Below, piece after piece: positions 23,102-33,721 of a stretch of 64,000 nt of DNA. The position numbers and the translations under genes are program-made. Origin of the DNA: Cladocopium goreaui (Eukaryota; Sar; Dinophyceae; Suessiales; Symbiodiniaceae); contig CAMXCT020001384.1 in NCBI GenBank assembly GCA_947184155.2, positions 30,001 to 94,000 on the forward strand, written 5' to 3'. Under the pieces are notes generated by a model that was given only the letters and a program-made list of their open reading frames with translations, had not been told where the DNA came from and searched no databases. How positions within the stretch are numbered: the first letter of the stretch is position 1; the number at the start of each line of letters is the position of its first letter.

Positions 23102-23666
23102 GCTGCTGGAATACGATCTGTGATACAGGAATCGAAAATATCTAGCATCGAAAATGTTTCGCAACTGCTAACTGCAAATTTCGACATGATGTTTTGTTTT
23201 GACATGCTTTTGCTCATGGCAGCATATTGTCATGAACTATATTGGGTCGTTTTAGTGTCAAGCACGTTGAAATGGACATGCTCGGCTTCAAAAAGTCACG
23301 GTGCCAAGGTAAATAACTTTCACTAGATCTCTCCTGCGCTGTCGTGTGAGTAAGCGGCAATGAACTGATCTGAAACATGACGCGCACCAAACTGAAATCG
23401 ATGGTGCTATAGAAGATCAAAAATTGCTGGTCTGTGTCCTACTGCTCCACTGTGAACTCCAAACTGCACAGGCCTCTGGCTCTTGTCTTGAAACATTGTG
23501 AAAATCGAGACCACCTTGTGAAGCTTCTGGCTTGTGAGTGAGCTCATGTTTGACACCCGCTATTATGCAACGTGTATCAGGCTGATTTATTCTGTCGCAT
23601 TGACAACATTGCAGAGACACATGCGGACGAAGGCGAGCCAGCTGAGCATCAGGAGTACAAGTTAGA

Positions 23667-23711
23667 GGCGAGCAAGCTCACCAGTAGCGACTAGTGGCGA
23701 GCAAGCTCACC
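23667..23711 (-). repeat. Pair of family A hairpins
   Basis: GGCGAGCAAGCTCACC at 23667-23682 and 23696-23711, start-to-start spacing 29 bp. Confidence 0.8.
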
Positions 23712-24036
23712 ATTGGCTTTTTTGCTGTTGCCCAGATGCATTCCCTGTGGCTTAGTTTCAGCTTGCTCCAGGACCCGCGTGAAACCCAGAAATACTTATC
23801 GAGCACGCGGTTTCATCCTAACTGCTCCTCACCGCAAGCGTTGACACTGCTCGGATGATCCGGTGTGATGCCCTCATTACCTCTCTTTTTGCAAAGCTCT
23901 GTGATTTGTAACACGTGCATTTTTTGACAGTAGCTTGCTTTTCGTCCAGAGGCATGTCACACCAAGCAAAGCTAGCCTTCAGGAACTATGCACCAAGACT
24001 CAAGACCTAACAAAGTGAATGCAAGCCGCGAAGCTA

Positions 24037-25205
24037 CTAATTGCAAATAGAAGGAAATCCAAAGCGCTCAGAACTGCTCCATCTGAGATGAAGAATTGAA
24101 TCCTTGTCGGCGTTGCTTGTGCCGCTCCAAGCGCCGCGCCAATTTCCGCGCAGACTCGGAACCCTCAGGAAGCGCGGCATGACATTTTTGCAGCAACCTT
24201 TATTCTTCCCCGAAGAACAAAAAAATGTGCACCAGGTATAAAAAACAATGCAAATGGAAGTCAAAGGTTCTGCCTGCAAATATTTGATATGCTTCTCCAA
24301 TTTTTCTAAAGACATGCTTCTCATAAGCATCACCTGGATGAAGCGTGGGCTCGGCTTGAATTTGCCAACCTTGGAAATTTGCGCGGCCTTCTGGAGTCCA
24401 GGAGGTGGAGGTATGCGGCATTGCTGATTGTTTTCTCTCATCTTCTAAACCAAATCCTTGGGCCAAAATCCTGCAGACCATTTATTTTCTGAAGGTTGTG
24501 ACGCAACAATGCTTCTGCCGGCAGAAAGAGGGATATAATATATCATGTAATCTTGACAAGAACCTGGAAACAGCTGCTTCAGATGATGATTTGCCACTGA
24601 GAACTTTTTTTGCGCAGTTCTGATCGCTCTCGCATCTAAGAACCCAGACACAGCAACATGCGCCACGCACCAGAAAACTGGTCGGCACTGTGGATATAAA
24701 GATTTTCCCATCTTCAAGACCTTCAATAATCGTAAAAGCCGTAGTCGCGAAGTTTGAGCAGGAGCTCGTGGCACTTCGCGTCAATCCTCAGCTGGGCAAT
24801 AAATTAAATCTAGCTATGACCTTTTTCACGGTGGCAGTCCTGTCTTCTGTCAAGAAGCGAAGCAGCGTCCCCCAATATGTCTGCGTCTTCAGGGATAGAA
24901 GCCTGCCACGCAAGAACATGCGCGCTGAAAGAAAAGCCCGTCCAGGTGGATTTGGTTGAAAACGGCTTTGTCCACAAAAAGGCACGTTACGCAAGACTTG
25001 ACAGGTCAGAAAGCGATATGAAAGAACGACTTGCCATATATGTGGCCTCAACATGGAATTTCCTGCGAATCTCCTGCAAAATCTCTCCATCTTCAGGTGT
25101 CTGAGGCGGATCGTTCATTGGTTGCGTTCTCCACAGATACTCTTCCAACAGTCCTGTCCAAGGAAGCAGGGTGCTTCTAAAGCCATGGTTGCAACATATT
25201 TTCAT
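24037..25205 (-). pseudogene. Fragmentary multi-exon gene, unknown, with paralogue at 33.1-33.5 kb
   Basis: Minus-strand blocks: 25205-~25030 includes LPWTGLLEEYLWRT and ILQEIRRKFHVEATYM, ending at a GCAAGT-type donor; ~24935-24820 after TTTCAG includes LRGRLLSLKTQTYWGTLLRF; ~24785-24730 includes CHELLLKLRDYGFYDY; ~24440-24240 includes KFKPSPRFIQVMLMRSMSLE. The first two blocks have clear counterparts at 33.3-33.5 and 33.1-33.25 kb. No domain recognised; the fragments may be a decayed copy. Confidence 0.4.
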
Positions 25206-25239
25206 CTTGTTTCCCTACCTGCCAGATGTCTATATAGCC

Positions 25240-25350
25240 AGAAGAAAAAGTCAGAAAGAATGCCAGAGAGAATGTCAGATAGTCTGTCAGAATAGATATC
25301 CAACATATACTTACTTCCAGATGGGGTGTCAGAAACTATGTCAGAATAGT
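25240..25350. repeat. TCAGAAAGAATGCCAGA repeats
   Basis: Five or six copies of a ~15-20 bp GTCAGA-A-ATG unit, related to 18.64-18.9 kb. Confidence 0.6.
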
Positions 25351-26020
25351 GCGTCGGGATCACTTGAAGAAAGTAGTTCTGCTTCAAACGTTTAGACAGA
25401 ATAAATGGATTAGGCTGGTTCATGTGCACACACACAATTTTATTGGCTCATTACATCTCAACCAAAAAGGCCTTTAAAACGAGTGAGTTGCAACGATTCA
25501 AGATTCCACGCTGCAAACCTTCTGTACTGTGCCTGTGACTCTCATCTAGGTCTGATCCATGAGCAACAACGCACTGAGTCACGGCCCTTGACTTCCATTG
25601 TAGAAGGCACATTCGGTTGCCAACGCATTCCAATAGTGGTAAAACAGGGTGCTATTCCTACATGCTGTTGGAAAGCAAGGACTAGACACCGACGGAGCCG
25701 GCCTATGTAGATCCAGTAGCGGAGTCTCAACTTCGCGTTAGGAAGACTGGCACTGATACGTTTCTTGCACACGTGTCGTCTGTGGTCGCTGGAAGTGAAG
25801 CCATGCAAGTCACAGTGCGCACAGTAATAGGGAGCCTCAAAGGCAGCTGCAATTGGAGTGGCAGAGTGCTACTGCTAGATAAATCCCCGCTCAAGTGTCT
25901 GTTGAACTGTAAAATGGCGCTGCAAGACAGTGAGTTTTGCTCTAGTCTCATTGCATAGCATGTTTATGTGAGGGCCTCATGAAAACATTGACCTGCGCAT
26001 TTGCTTTCCCAATCTGCGCA
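25351..26020. other. Unassigned region
   Basis: Open frames of 60-88 codons on both strands overlap here, but none shows a domain or splice signals. Nothing else seen. Confidence 0.4.
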
Positions 26021-26029
26021 GTGCACATG

Positions 26030-26270
26030 CTGATGAGGTTGACTGTCGCAGTGAAGACACCATTTCCCATCATGCATCAATGTATTCAACGGATTGCAAA
26101 TTTCAAACATCTCATACTGGCCAGTGTGTGAAGGAAAGGGGGCGAACCAGAACTGCAAAACACGTTCCCATCACTGATCCGTAAAACGGGTGAGGAAATG
26201 CCCTGTAACCACCTACAGACGACATGACAAGGATGATGGCACTATGGACCCTGAACAAAAAGCGTCTCTC
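26030..26270 (-). repeat. Dispersed repeat copy lacking the hairpin pair
   Basis: Matches 27685-27960 block by block: GTCGCAG-GAAGACAC, CAATGTATTCAA, CATCTCATA, GGAAAGGG-CGAAC, CACTGATCC and ACATG-CAAGGATGA. Where the 27.8 kb copy carries two family A hairpins, this one has a short unrelated stretch at ~26145-26165. Confidence 0.65.
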
Positions 26271-26662
26271 CTTGAATCAAGGTTTCCAAGGTGGCTCTAC
26301 CATGGGACATGCTTTTGTCTGAAATGTTGTTGATCACAATTGCTTCTTGGGTGCTGGAGCTGTTGCACGGGCAGGTGTGTGCGTGTGTGAGTCTGTGTGC
26401 AGGTGGGAAAAAGACGTTCCAAAATCCGTGACCGCGCCGCACTTTTTTTTCCTTTTGTTTGGGTGCCCAACTTTGATCAAAAGCGCAGCTGAGAAGCGCG
26501 ACCTGCCTGGCCTGGATACATCTTGATCACAAACCGACCATTCAAGACAGACTCCCGTTCCAGACACCCGACTGTGTCCGCGCCCGCACCACACATTGCC
26601 ATAGGGTCTCGGTGGGAAGATGGCTTATACTTACTGTCACACACAGACACAGTTGTCTCATT

Positions 26663-26765
26663 TGAGCAAAGGGCGCCACGCACAAACACAACGGCAAAAG
26701 CTTTTTGCCAACATGAACGTACATGAAATTTCCAAGAACACAGTAGAGACAATGTTTGTGGGGGA
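26663..26765. repeat. Dispersed ~100-bp repeat
   Basis: GAGCAAAGGGCGCCACGCAC through AGAGACAAT. It is nearly identical at 29396-29500 and 31167-31271 and diverged at 33722-33830. Confidence 0.85.
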
Positions 26766-27669
26766 AGTTTATAGTATATTTCATTATATTTCTCCTGTGA
26801 CCTGTCCTGGGAGACCATCTAACCAAGACCAACTCAAACTCCTTGTTTTGCAGCGACCTAGCAGCTGGGAAAAGGGATGGTTAAAGCCTATGATTAAACA
26901 TGCCGTCAAGCAATCGAAAAGGAAAATGCCTCTGACGCCCGTGTTCAATGAAAATATTTCTTTGAATGCTTGTGCTTTGATTTAAGGCCGGCAAAATGAA
27001 ATCAAACAAAGGTGACATGTCAGGACACTGCTCTACTACAGCTGGCTTTTTTCCACGTGATGCTCTATATGTATGCAGGGAAAGCCCGCATCGTTCAATC
27101 ACTTGTACACGCTGAGCAGACCACTGTGAATTTCTAATTGCGTTTCTAAAGGTTCGACATAAAGCTAAGAAGTTCAAAGCTCATTGGCACTGTCGTTACC
27201 AGTCCCAACTTCAGCGCAAGTACTGCAAGTGCATGACGAGCTGAAGACACACCGATCAGATCGATCAGACAGGTCCTTCATGATCTGTAAGCACAATTCC
27301 TCAGCACAACGTAGAAGGGACCTGCTGATGTGGCACTCCCTCTCAAACTGCCTCTTTGAAGCAAACACTGCCTGTGGAGCGTATTTGCTGCCATCCAAGC
27401 CGAAAGCCTGGAAAGCATCATGCAATCCTGAGACAATGCGACGCCTTTTTGCAAGTGTCGCGTCACAAGGACCCACGACAGTGATTGTGAGATCCGGAGA
27501 AGAGTGTGAGCCCATCAAAAACTAAACGCTGGGGGACGGCTCTGGGAACTATCAGGTGGCCTGGGGTCGATCTGAAAACTGCAATGCAAACACAGACCAT
27601 TTTTAAAGTCATCCCTACCCCATTCCAAGAACAGAAGAGAATGAACGAAATTTGCTACGTGTTTAGGTG

Positions 27670-28013
27670 AAATTGCTTTGGCTTGGTCATGTTGAATGTC
27701 GCAGGGAAGACACTGTTCGCCATCGTCAATGTATTCAAATGATTTTCGAATGTCAAAAATCTCATATCCTACATGTTGCAAAGGAAAAGGGACGAACAAC
27801 CTCACCATCATGTCAAGGGGCGAGCAAGCTCACCATTAGCTATCGAGTGGCGAGCAAGCTCACCGTTGAAAATCAAAGGAACATGTTGCCAGCACTGATC
27901 CACGAAGTTGCTTAGAAATGCATTGCAAACAGCTACAGTGGACATGGCAAGGATGAGGGCAAGGTAGTCTTGCCTCGATCAACATCTCTGAGCGCATGAT
28001 AGCATAAAGGGCT
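27670..28013 (-). repeat. Dispersed repeat with family A pair and ASCH remnant
   Basis: Holds hairpins GGCGAGCAAGCTCACC at 27818-27833 and 27848-27863. At 27967-28010 the minus strand carries a short remnant related to the 5' part of the ASCH gene at 32.3-32.55 kb. It is the older, diverged left partner of the 29.5 and 31.3 kb copies. Confidence 0.75.
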
Positions 28014-28094
28014 AAAGTGCAAGACATGTAACGAAATGGCCTTGTTTTTCTAAATCAATGCGTTTGAAGCAACTGGTTACTGTCTGATGGCCGG

Positions 28095-28215
28095 GCTCTG
28101 GCAAGGCGTACGCCCCGCCAGGGCCTTTCTTTTAAAAATGGATCTGAAGCACCTGGTCGCTGGCAGATCACTGCACCCTAGCAAGGCGTACGCCCCACCA
28201 GGGCCTCAGAGGCCA
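28095..28215 (-). repeat. Two family B hairpins
   Basis: Cores at 28105 and 28185, with arms (GCTCTGG...CCAGGGC and related) closing the hairpin. Same sites in copy 2 at 29876 and 29956. Confidence 0.8.
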
Positions 28216-28470
28216 GTCAACTGTGGCAGTCTGACAGGTAAACCGAAATCAACTACCTAGAAACCTCTCAAGACGTTTCGCAAGCATCATCTTCGTGACA
28301 TGAAATCAGATCCATGAGCAGAAAACTGGTGCAATGAACGACAACTGTAAATCACAACAGAACATAAAAGCAAAAGTATGAGCACGCGAAGACTCGAACT
28401 CTTCTCTTCTCTCTCCCCGCTGACAACTGTCTCTATGCCATCACCTTTGGCCATGGACTTTCAAAGCAGG

Positions 28471-29226
28471 CTAAGATGAAAAACGGTCCTTAGGCTCTCC
28501 AAAGTGGTACGCATTACCGATGATGCGATAAAGCCATTCACCGTCTTCGACGTCATTCTCTTGACCGTAGATGCCTCCCACCCATCGATACTCACCAGGT
28601 CCGCACCTGACCAGAATTCCTTGTTCCATCTTCCTCATGTATCCCAGGGGTGAGATCTCAATTCGCATGGCCAGATATTCTCGTTCCTCTTTGGATTGCC
28701 ATCCCATGAAAGTCTTGGTCCGTTGAACGGCCTTGAACATGGTACGTTTCAGCCCGAATCGTCCAGAGTAAGCGTCTGGAACCACCTCATTGCCTGCCAT
28801 CATAGATTCAAACTGTGCTCTTGTCAGGGCAATCCACAAGGTAAGCGTCTTCAGCTTTGAAGCATCCACTATGTCTATCGTCAATGGTGGAGGCACCCTC
28901 TCCCCCCTTGCCATCTTGGAAGGAGGTTCCCCACGATCCAATCCAGTTGACATTGGTAAGTCACCACTCACAGGAGCCGAGTTTGAGAGTTCTCCCTGAA
29001 CATCTCGGCGGCTTGAGGCATCTCGGCAGCTGGTTGGCGCGGGCTGGGGAGCCACGATGGCTTTGGATCCTTTGGTCTGGGCGGAAGACTTTGGTGGGGG
29101 TTCACCCTTGCCTTCAGGAGTAGCACAGTTTTCGTCACTGTAGTCACTGTAGCCATAGGAACTTGACTTGTCTGATTGCTGGTCTTTCTTGACCTCTCCA
29201 GCCCCAAGTTCAGGCTGCAACGCCAT
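28471..29226 (-). CDS. Unknown 251-residue protein, copy 1
   Basis: The start at 29226 (MALQPELGAGEV) is chosen because sequence upstream is repeat-derived and not conserved in style. Residues 1-105 are disordered and Ser/Pro/Lys-rich. A compact C-terminal domain follows from about residue 115: TLTLWIALTRAQFESMMAG, YLAMRIEISPLGYMRKMEQG, then GPGEYRWVGGIYGQ and LYRIIGNAYHFGEP. No introns are needed. No family recognised; the LWxALT and GIYG words are faintly reminiscent of ADP-ribosyltransferase or KptA folds, but that is speculation. It is present in two identical tandem copies. Confidence 0.6.
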   Translation of the reverse strand: MALQPELGAGEVKKDQQSDKSSSYGYSDYSDENCATPEGKGEPPPKSSAQTKGSKAIVAPQPAPTSCRDASSRRDVQGELSNSAPVSGDLPMSTGLDRGEPPSKMARGERVPPPLTIDIVDASKLKTLTLWIALTRAQFESMMAGNEVVPDAYSGRFGLKRTMFKAVQRTKTFMGWQSKEEREYLAMRIEISPLGYMRKMEQGILVRCGPGEYRWVGGIYGQENDVEDGEWLYRIIGNAYHFGEPKDRFSS

Positions 29227-29589
29227 GGCACCAGCGCCCAGAGGGCAACTGACTATATAGCAAGTTCGAAAAGGCCACCTGAGATAAATTATTGTGTTCT
29301 TCCAATATTTCTTGATTTGCCAGTCAAAGTGACTTTTGCCGTTGTGCTGCCAGGGGTTGGCGGTTTGTACTTGAGCCGGTGGCTGGAATGAATTTGAGCA
29401 AAGGGCGCCACGCACAAACACAACGGCAAAAGCTTTTTGCCAACATGAACGTACATGAAATTTCCAAGAACACAGTAGAGACAATTTTGTGGAGGGTGTT
29501 TAGGTGAAATTGCTTTGGATTGGTCATGTTGAACATATCTTACATGGTTCAATCGAAAAGGGACGAACAACCTCACCATCATGTCCAGG

Positions 29590-29635
29590 GGCGAGCAAGC
29601 TCACCATTAGCTATCGAGTGGCGAGCAAGCTCACC
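29590..29635 (-). repeat. Pair of family A hairpins
   Basis: GGCGAGCAAGCTCACC at 29590-29605 and 29620-29635. An identical pair lies at 31361-31376 and 31391-31406. Confidence 0.85.
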
Positions 29636-30241
29636 GTTGAAAATCACAGGAACATGTTGCCAGCACTGATCCACGAAGCTGCTCAGAAATGCATTGTGAA
29701 CAGCTACAGTGGACATGGCAAGGATGAGGGTAAGGCAGTCTTGCCTCGATCAACATCTCTGAGCGCATGATAGCATAAAGGGCTAAAGTGCAAGACATGT
29801 AACGAAATGGCCTTGTTTTTCTAAATCAATGCGTTCGAAGCAACTGGTTACTGTCTGATGGCCGGGCTCTGGCAAGGCGTACGCCCCGCCAGGGCCTTTC
29901 TTTTAAAAATGGATCTGAAGCACCTGGTCGCTGGCAGATCACTGCACCCTAGCAAGGCGTACGCCCCACCAGGGCCTCAGAGGCCAGTCAACTGTGGCAG
30001 TCTGACAGGTAAACCGAAATCAACTACCTAGAAACCTCTCAAGACGTTTCGCAAGCATCATCTTCGTGACATGAAATCAGATCCATGAGCAGAAAACTGG
30101 TGCAATGAACGACAACTGTAAATCACAACAGAACATAAAAGCAAAAGTATGAGCACGCGAAGACTCGAACTCTTCTCTTCTCTCTCTCCGCTGACAACTG
30201 TCTCTATGCCATCACCTTTGGCCATGGACTTTCAAAGCAGG

Positions 30242-30997
30242 CTAAGATGAAAAACGGTCCTTAGGCTCTCCAAAGTGGTACGCATTACCGATGATGCGAT
30301 AAAGCCATTCACCGTCTTCGACGTCATTCTCTTGACCGTAGATGCCTCCCACCCATCGATACTCACCAGGTCCGCACCTGACCAGAATTCCTTGTTCCAT
30401 CTTCCTCATGTATCCCAGGGGTGAGATCTCAATTCGCATGGCCAGATATTCTCGTTCCTCTTTGGATTGCCATCCCATGAAAGTCTTGGTCCGTTGAACG
30501 GCCTTGAACATGGTACGTTTCAGCCCGAATCGTCCAGAGTAAGCGTCTGGAACCACCTCATTGCCTGCCATCATAGATTCAAACTGTGCTCTTGTCAGGG
30601 CAATCCACAAGGTAAGCGTCTTCAGCTTTGAAGCATCCACTATGTCTATCGTCAATGGTGGAGGCACCCTCTCCCCCCTTGCCATCTTGGAAGGAGGTTC
30701 CCCACGATCCAATCCAGTTGACATTGGTAAGTCACCACTCACAGGAGCCGAGTTTGAGAGTTCTCCCTGAACATCTCGGCGGCTTGAGGCATCTCGGCAG
30801 CTGGTTGGCGCGGGCTGGGGAGCCACGATGGCTTTGGATCCTTTGGTCTGGGCGGAAGACTTTGGTGGGGGTTCACCCTTGCCTTCAGGAGTAGCACAGT
30901 TTTCGTCACTGTAGTCACTGTAGCCATAGGAACTTGACTTGTCTGATTGCTGGTCTTTCTTGACCTCTCCAGCCCCAAGTTCAGGCTGCAACGCCAT
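30242..30997 (-). CDS. Unknown 251-residue protein, copy 2
   Basis: Identical in translation to the copy at 28471-29226, offset by 1,771 bp, with the same repeat-derived upstream region. Absence of any amino-acid difference points to very recent duplication or gene conversion. Tandem identical gene copies are common in dinoflagellates. Confidence 0.6.
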   Translation of the reverse strand: MALQPELGAGEVKKDQQSDKSSSYGYSDYSDENCATPEGKGEPPPKSSAQTKGSKAIVAPQPAPTSCRDASSRRDVQGELSNSAPVSGDLPMSTGLDRGEPPSKMARGERVPPPLTIDIVDASKLKTLTLWIALTRAQFESMMAGNEVVPDAYSGRFGLKRTMFKAVQRTKTFMGWQSKEEREYLAMRIEISPLGYMRKMEQGILVRCGPGEYRWVGGIYGQENDVEDGEWLYRIIGNAYHFGEPKDRFSS

Positions 30998-31499
30998 GGC
31001 ACCAGCGCCCAGAGGGCAACTGACTATATAGCAAGTTCGAAAAGGCCACCTGAGATAAATTATTGTGTTCTTCCAATATTTCTTGATTTGCCAGTCAAAG
31101 TGACTTTTGCCGTTGTGCTGCCAGGGGTTGGCGGTTTGTACTTGAGCCGGTGGCTGGAATGAATTTGAGCAAAGGGCGCCACGCACAAACACAACGGCAA
31201 AAGCTTTTTGCCAACATGAACGTACATGAAATTTCCAAGAACACAGTAGAGACAATTTTGTGGAGGGTGTTTAGGTGAAATTGCTTTGGATTGGTCATGT
31301 TGAACATATCTTACATGGTTCAATCGAAAAGGGACGAACAACCTCACCATCATGTCCAGGGGCGAGCAAGCTCACCATTAGCTATCGAGTGGCGAGCAAG
31401 CTCACCGTTGAAAATCACAGGAACATGTTGCCAGCACTGATCCACGAAGCTGCTCAGAAATGCATTGTGAACAGCTACAGTGGACATGGCAAGGATGAG

Positions 31500-31620
31500 G
31501 GTAAGGCAGTCTTGCCTCGATCAACATCTCTGAGCGCATGATAGCATAAAGGGCGAAATTCCGCTGCAATGCAAAACATGTAGTGAAATGGCCCTCTTCG
31601 CAATTTGGGCCGTGCATGCA
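31500..31620 (-). pseudogene. ASCH exon remnant
   Basis: The minus strand reads CFALQRNFALYAIMRSEMLIEAR, closely matching the start of the intact ASCH gene at 32.5 kb, before diverging into repeat sequence. Similar shorter remnants are at 27.97-28.01 and 29.74-29.78 kb. Confidence 0.65.
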
Positions 31621-31814
31621 GTGACTTGGGCTTGAGAATCTGCATCACAATGACTTCACGCTATTCTATGATGATGGTAATGTCAGAAGATACAACAAAG
31701 TATTCATTCAATGTGTTTGCCTGGCTCATGAAAGATGTCACTCATTGCAGCAGGGCCAAATAGCATTGTTTTTTTGATACAAATCCGTCTGAGGCAACTG
31801 GTCACTGGCAGATC

Positions 31815-31860
31815 GCCGGGCCCTGGCAAGGCGTACGCCCCACCAGGGCCCCAGAGGCTG
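31815..31860 (-). repeat. Family B hairpin with perfect outer arms
   Basis: Core GGCGTACGCC at 31830, enclosed by GGCCCTGG and CCAGGGCC. Inner plus-strand mismatches are C-A or A-C only, i.e. G-U in minus-strand RNA. Confidence 0.85.
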
Positions 31861-32003
31861 CCATCAACAGCCACAGCCCAGGATGGGTTCATCCAGTGGT
31901 TTTTTCAAAAAAAGGCATCTGAAGTACCTGGTGGCTGGCAGATCACTGCACCAGAGCCTCAGAGTCTGCCTTTTCAGCCACAGTCCACATGGTTTCATGC
32001 AGT

Positions 32004-32556
32004 TCACATCACCTTCCCCGATGGTTTTCTCATGGCAGTGCGATTCTTGGTCTTCCGGGGGTACTTGGGCTCCACATTCTCCAGCCACTGGACAGGTGTC
32101 AATTCCAGAGCAATGACTGGGCCTTGATATTTCGCACCAAGGCCTTTGTAGATGTCCTGGGTTGCAAGACATGACAATGGAAGGTACTAACGGTTTGCAA
32201 CAGGAGCACATCAAGTTAAAGTCAACTCATATCTGAGCAATCGATGTATATAGATTTCATGGCATTGGCATTTGAAATACTTGCCATTGAGACACCAGTG
32301 CCTGCTCCATGGTCTTGCCAGGAACACAGACTTGGACTCCCACGCTGGTCAGCATCTCCTTGATGCTGTTAAACTTTGTCTTTCTCACCAGGCGGGTCAC
32401 CAAACGTTCCTTCTTGTACCAGTGCCACTTGATCAGTCCACCGTCCGGCAAATTTTCGTACTTCTTTTCACAAGGTCTTGCCTCGATCAACTTCTCTGAG
32501 CGCATGATGGCAAGGGCGAAGTTACGTTTCAGTGTGAAACATTTAACCGTAGCCAT
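32004..32556 (-). CDS. Small ASCH-domain protein, two exons (142 residues)
   Basis: Exon 1 is 32556-32281 (92 codons, MATVKCFTLK start) and ends ...SQWQ|GTATTT. Exon 2 is 32156-32004 and begins after CCCAG|GACATC. ASCH hallmarks are in order: IMRSEKLIEAR (the I-x-x-G-x-K-x-x-E-x-R region, with SE for G-x), LPDGGLIKWHW, VRKTKFNSIKEMLTSVGVQ, MEQALVSQW, and after the join YQGPVIALELTPVQW, the closing strand. ASCH domains have a PUA-like fold and are thought to bind RNA or modified nucleotides. A basic tail (PKYPRKTKNR) follows. Both joins are in phase. Remnants of exon 1 occur at 28.0, 29.8 and 31.5 kb. Confidence 0.75.
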
Positions 32557-32769
32557 GTTCAAAACCACGGGGCTTGATTGACTTGGGCCTCAAAGTACTG
32601 CGTCACAATAATTTCACGAAAAAACATGATGGCATTGTGTCATAACAACAAATGACTGGGCGCATTTCACAAAATATTCATTCATGGATGTCACTCAAAG
32701 CTCCGGTGCCAGAAAGCACATTTTTTGTTAAAGGAATTGCGTGTGAGGCAACTGCCATGGTCATTGGCA

Positions 32770-32815
32770 GTGGGCCCTGGCGAGGTGTACGCCCCACCAG
32801 GGCCTCAGAGCCTAC
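32770..32815 (-). repeat. Family B hairpin, core variant
   Basis: GGTGTACGCC at 32784 between perfect arms GGCCCTGG and CCAGGGCC. One core transition breaks the exact 10-bp palindrome but leaves a G-U/T-G type pair. Confidence 0.75.
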
Positions 32816-32849
32816 CGTCTGCTGTTGTTGTCACACCATCTTGTGCCAA

Positions 32850-33000
32850 ACATTTACATTCTTCTGCCTGCATCGAAAGGAAGGCAAATCCCTGGCCGGT
32901 ATCAGACCATAATGTTGGGAATGTGCTGCTGATCTCGTCAATGATCACAGCCACTGCGCCCAGGTTTAGGATAGTCTTGCGCCTGCAAACACAGCGCTGT
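32850..33000 (-). pseudogene. Degenerate paralogue of the DE (Walker-B-like) exon
   Basis: After CAG|GCGC the minus strand reads AVAVIIDEISSTFPTLWSD then GQGFAFL, closely matching AVAVISDELSNTL...QGFAFL of the 13.9-16.8 kb gene, including the acceptor. Downstream it breaks up. Confidence 0.7.
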
Positions 33001-33099
33001 GCCGGACAGCTCTTAATTCGAAACAGCTTACACAGGTATCTCCCTGTAGGAAAGGTGACGGAAAGATTAACCGGATACTTTGTGCGTGTTCGCTTGCAT

Positions 33100-33510
33100 G
33101 GCTACGGGAAGGCTGACATGGCAAGGAATCCGAACCGAATCACTGTTGAACTTTTTTTATGCTGCCAAGAAGCGAGGCAACAATCCTCCTTGCATATGCA
33201 TGTTCGTGGACGAGAGCCTGCCAAGGATGAACGGAAGCGCTGAAAGAAGAGCCCGTCTAGTGGGAACCAATGGAAGAAGGAGTGAGGAGAAAGACTTGAC
33301 AGCTCACATCGCGATATACAAAACAACTTCATATAAAATATGGCTCCAACGTGAAATTAGATTTGCATCTCCCGGGATCCTCTTCATTGTCATGTGTCCG
33401 AAGCGTATCGTTGATCGATAGTGTTCTCCACAGATACTCTTCCAAAGGTCCTGTCCAAGGAAGCCAAGCCCTTCTGAAGCCATAATTGCCATAGTGACAG
33501 GATGACGTGA
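33100..33510 (-). pseudogene. Degenerate paralogue of the 24.8-25.2 kb exons
   Basis: The minus strand reads LPWTGPLEEYLWRTLS at ~33.45 kb, matching LPWTGLLEEYLWRTQP at 25.15 kb, and a second block matches at 33.15-33.25 kb with the same TTTCAG acceptor. Frames are partly broken. Confidence 0.6.
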
Positions 33511-33721
33511 TGCAAGGAGGATGCTGGAGCATTTGCAGAAACTCTTCTATCACGCATTTGCAGAAACTTTCGTTATATCTAAATGTCTGAAGAGTCTCGC
33601 GCTATCTGTCCTGAAAACTCCTGCCCAAAGGCCCCGGCCCCAACGGCATCCACGCCCACACCACACATTGCTAGGGTCTCAGTGGGATGAGGGTTTAGGC
33701 GCTGTCACGCGCATTGTCTTA

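Larger units (their letters stand above)
28014..31555. repeat. Recent 1,771-bp tandem duplication
   Basis: 28014-29784 and 29785-31555 are the same sequence shifted by 1,771 bp. I found only two substitutions by eye (28065 T / 29836 C; 28416 C / 30187 T). The unit holds the 251-residue gene, two family B hairpins, two family A hairpins and the 100-bp repeat. Diverged copies of the end segment at 27.8 kb suggest unequal crossing over between flanking repeats. Confidence 0.95.

Noticed and set aside
28471-29484. 337-residue version of the duplicated gene
   Set aside because: The first 86 codons lie in a dispersed repeat also present at 26.7 kb; the internal Met is preferred.
32546-32560. CCGTAGCCAT resembling the start of the dinoflagellate spliced leader
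   Set aside because: Only about 10 bases match, and the sequence overlaps the ASCH start codon on the other strand; chance is likely.
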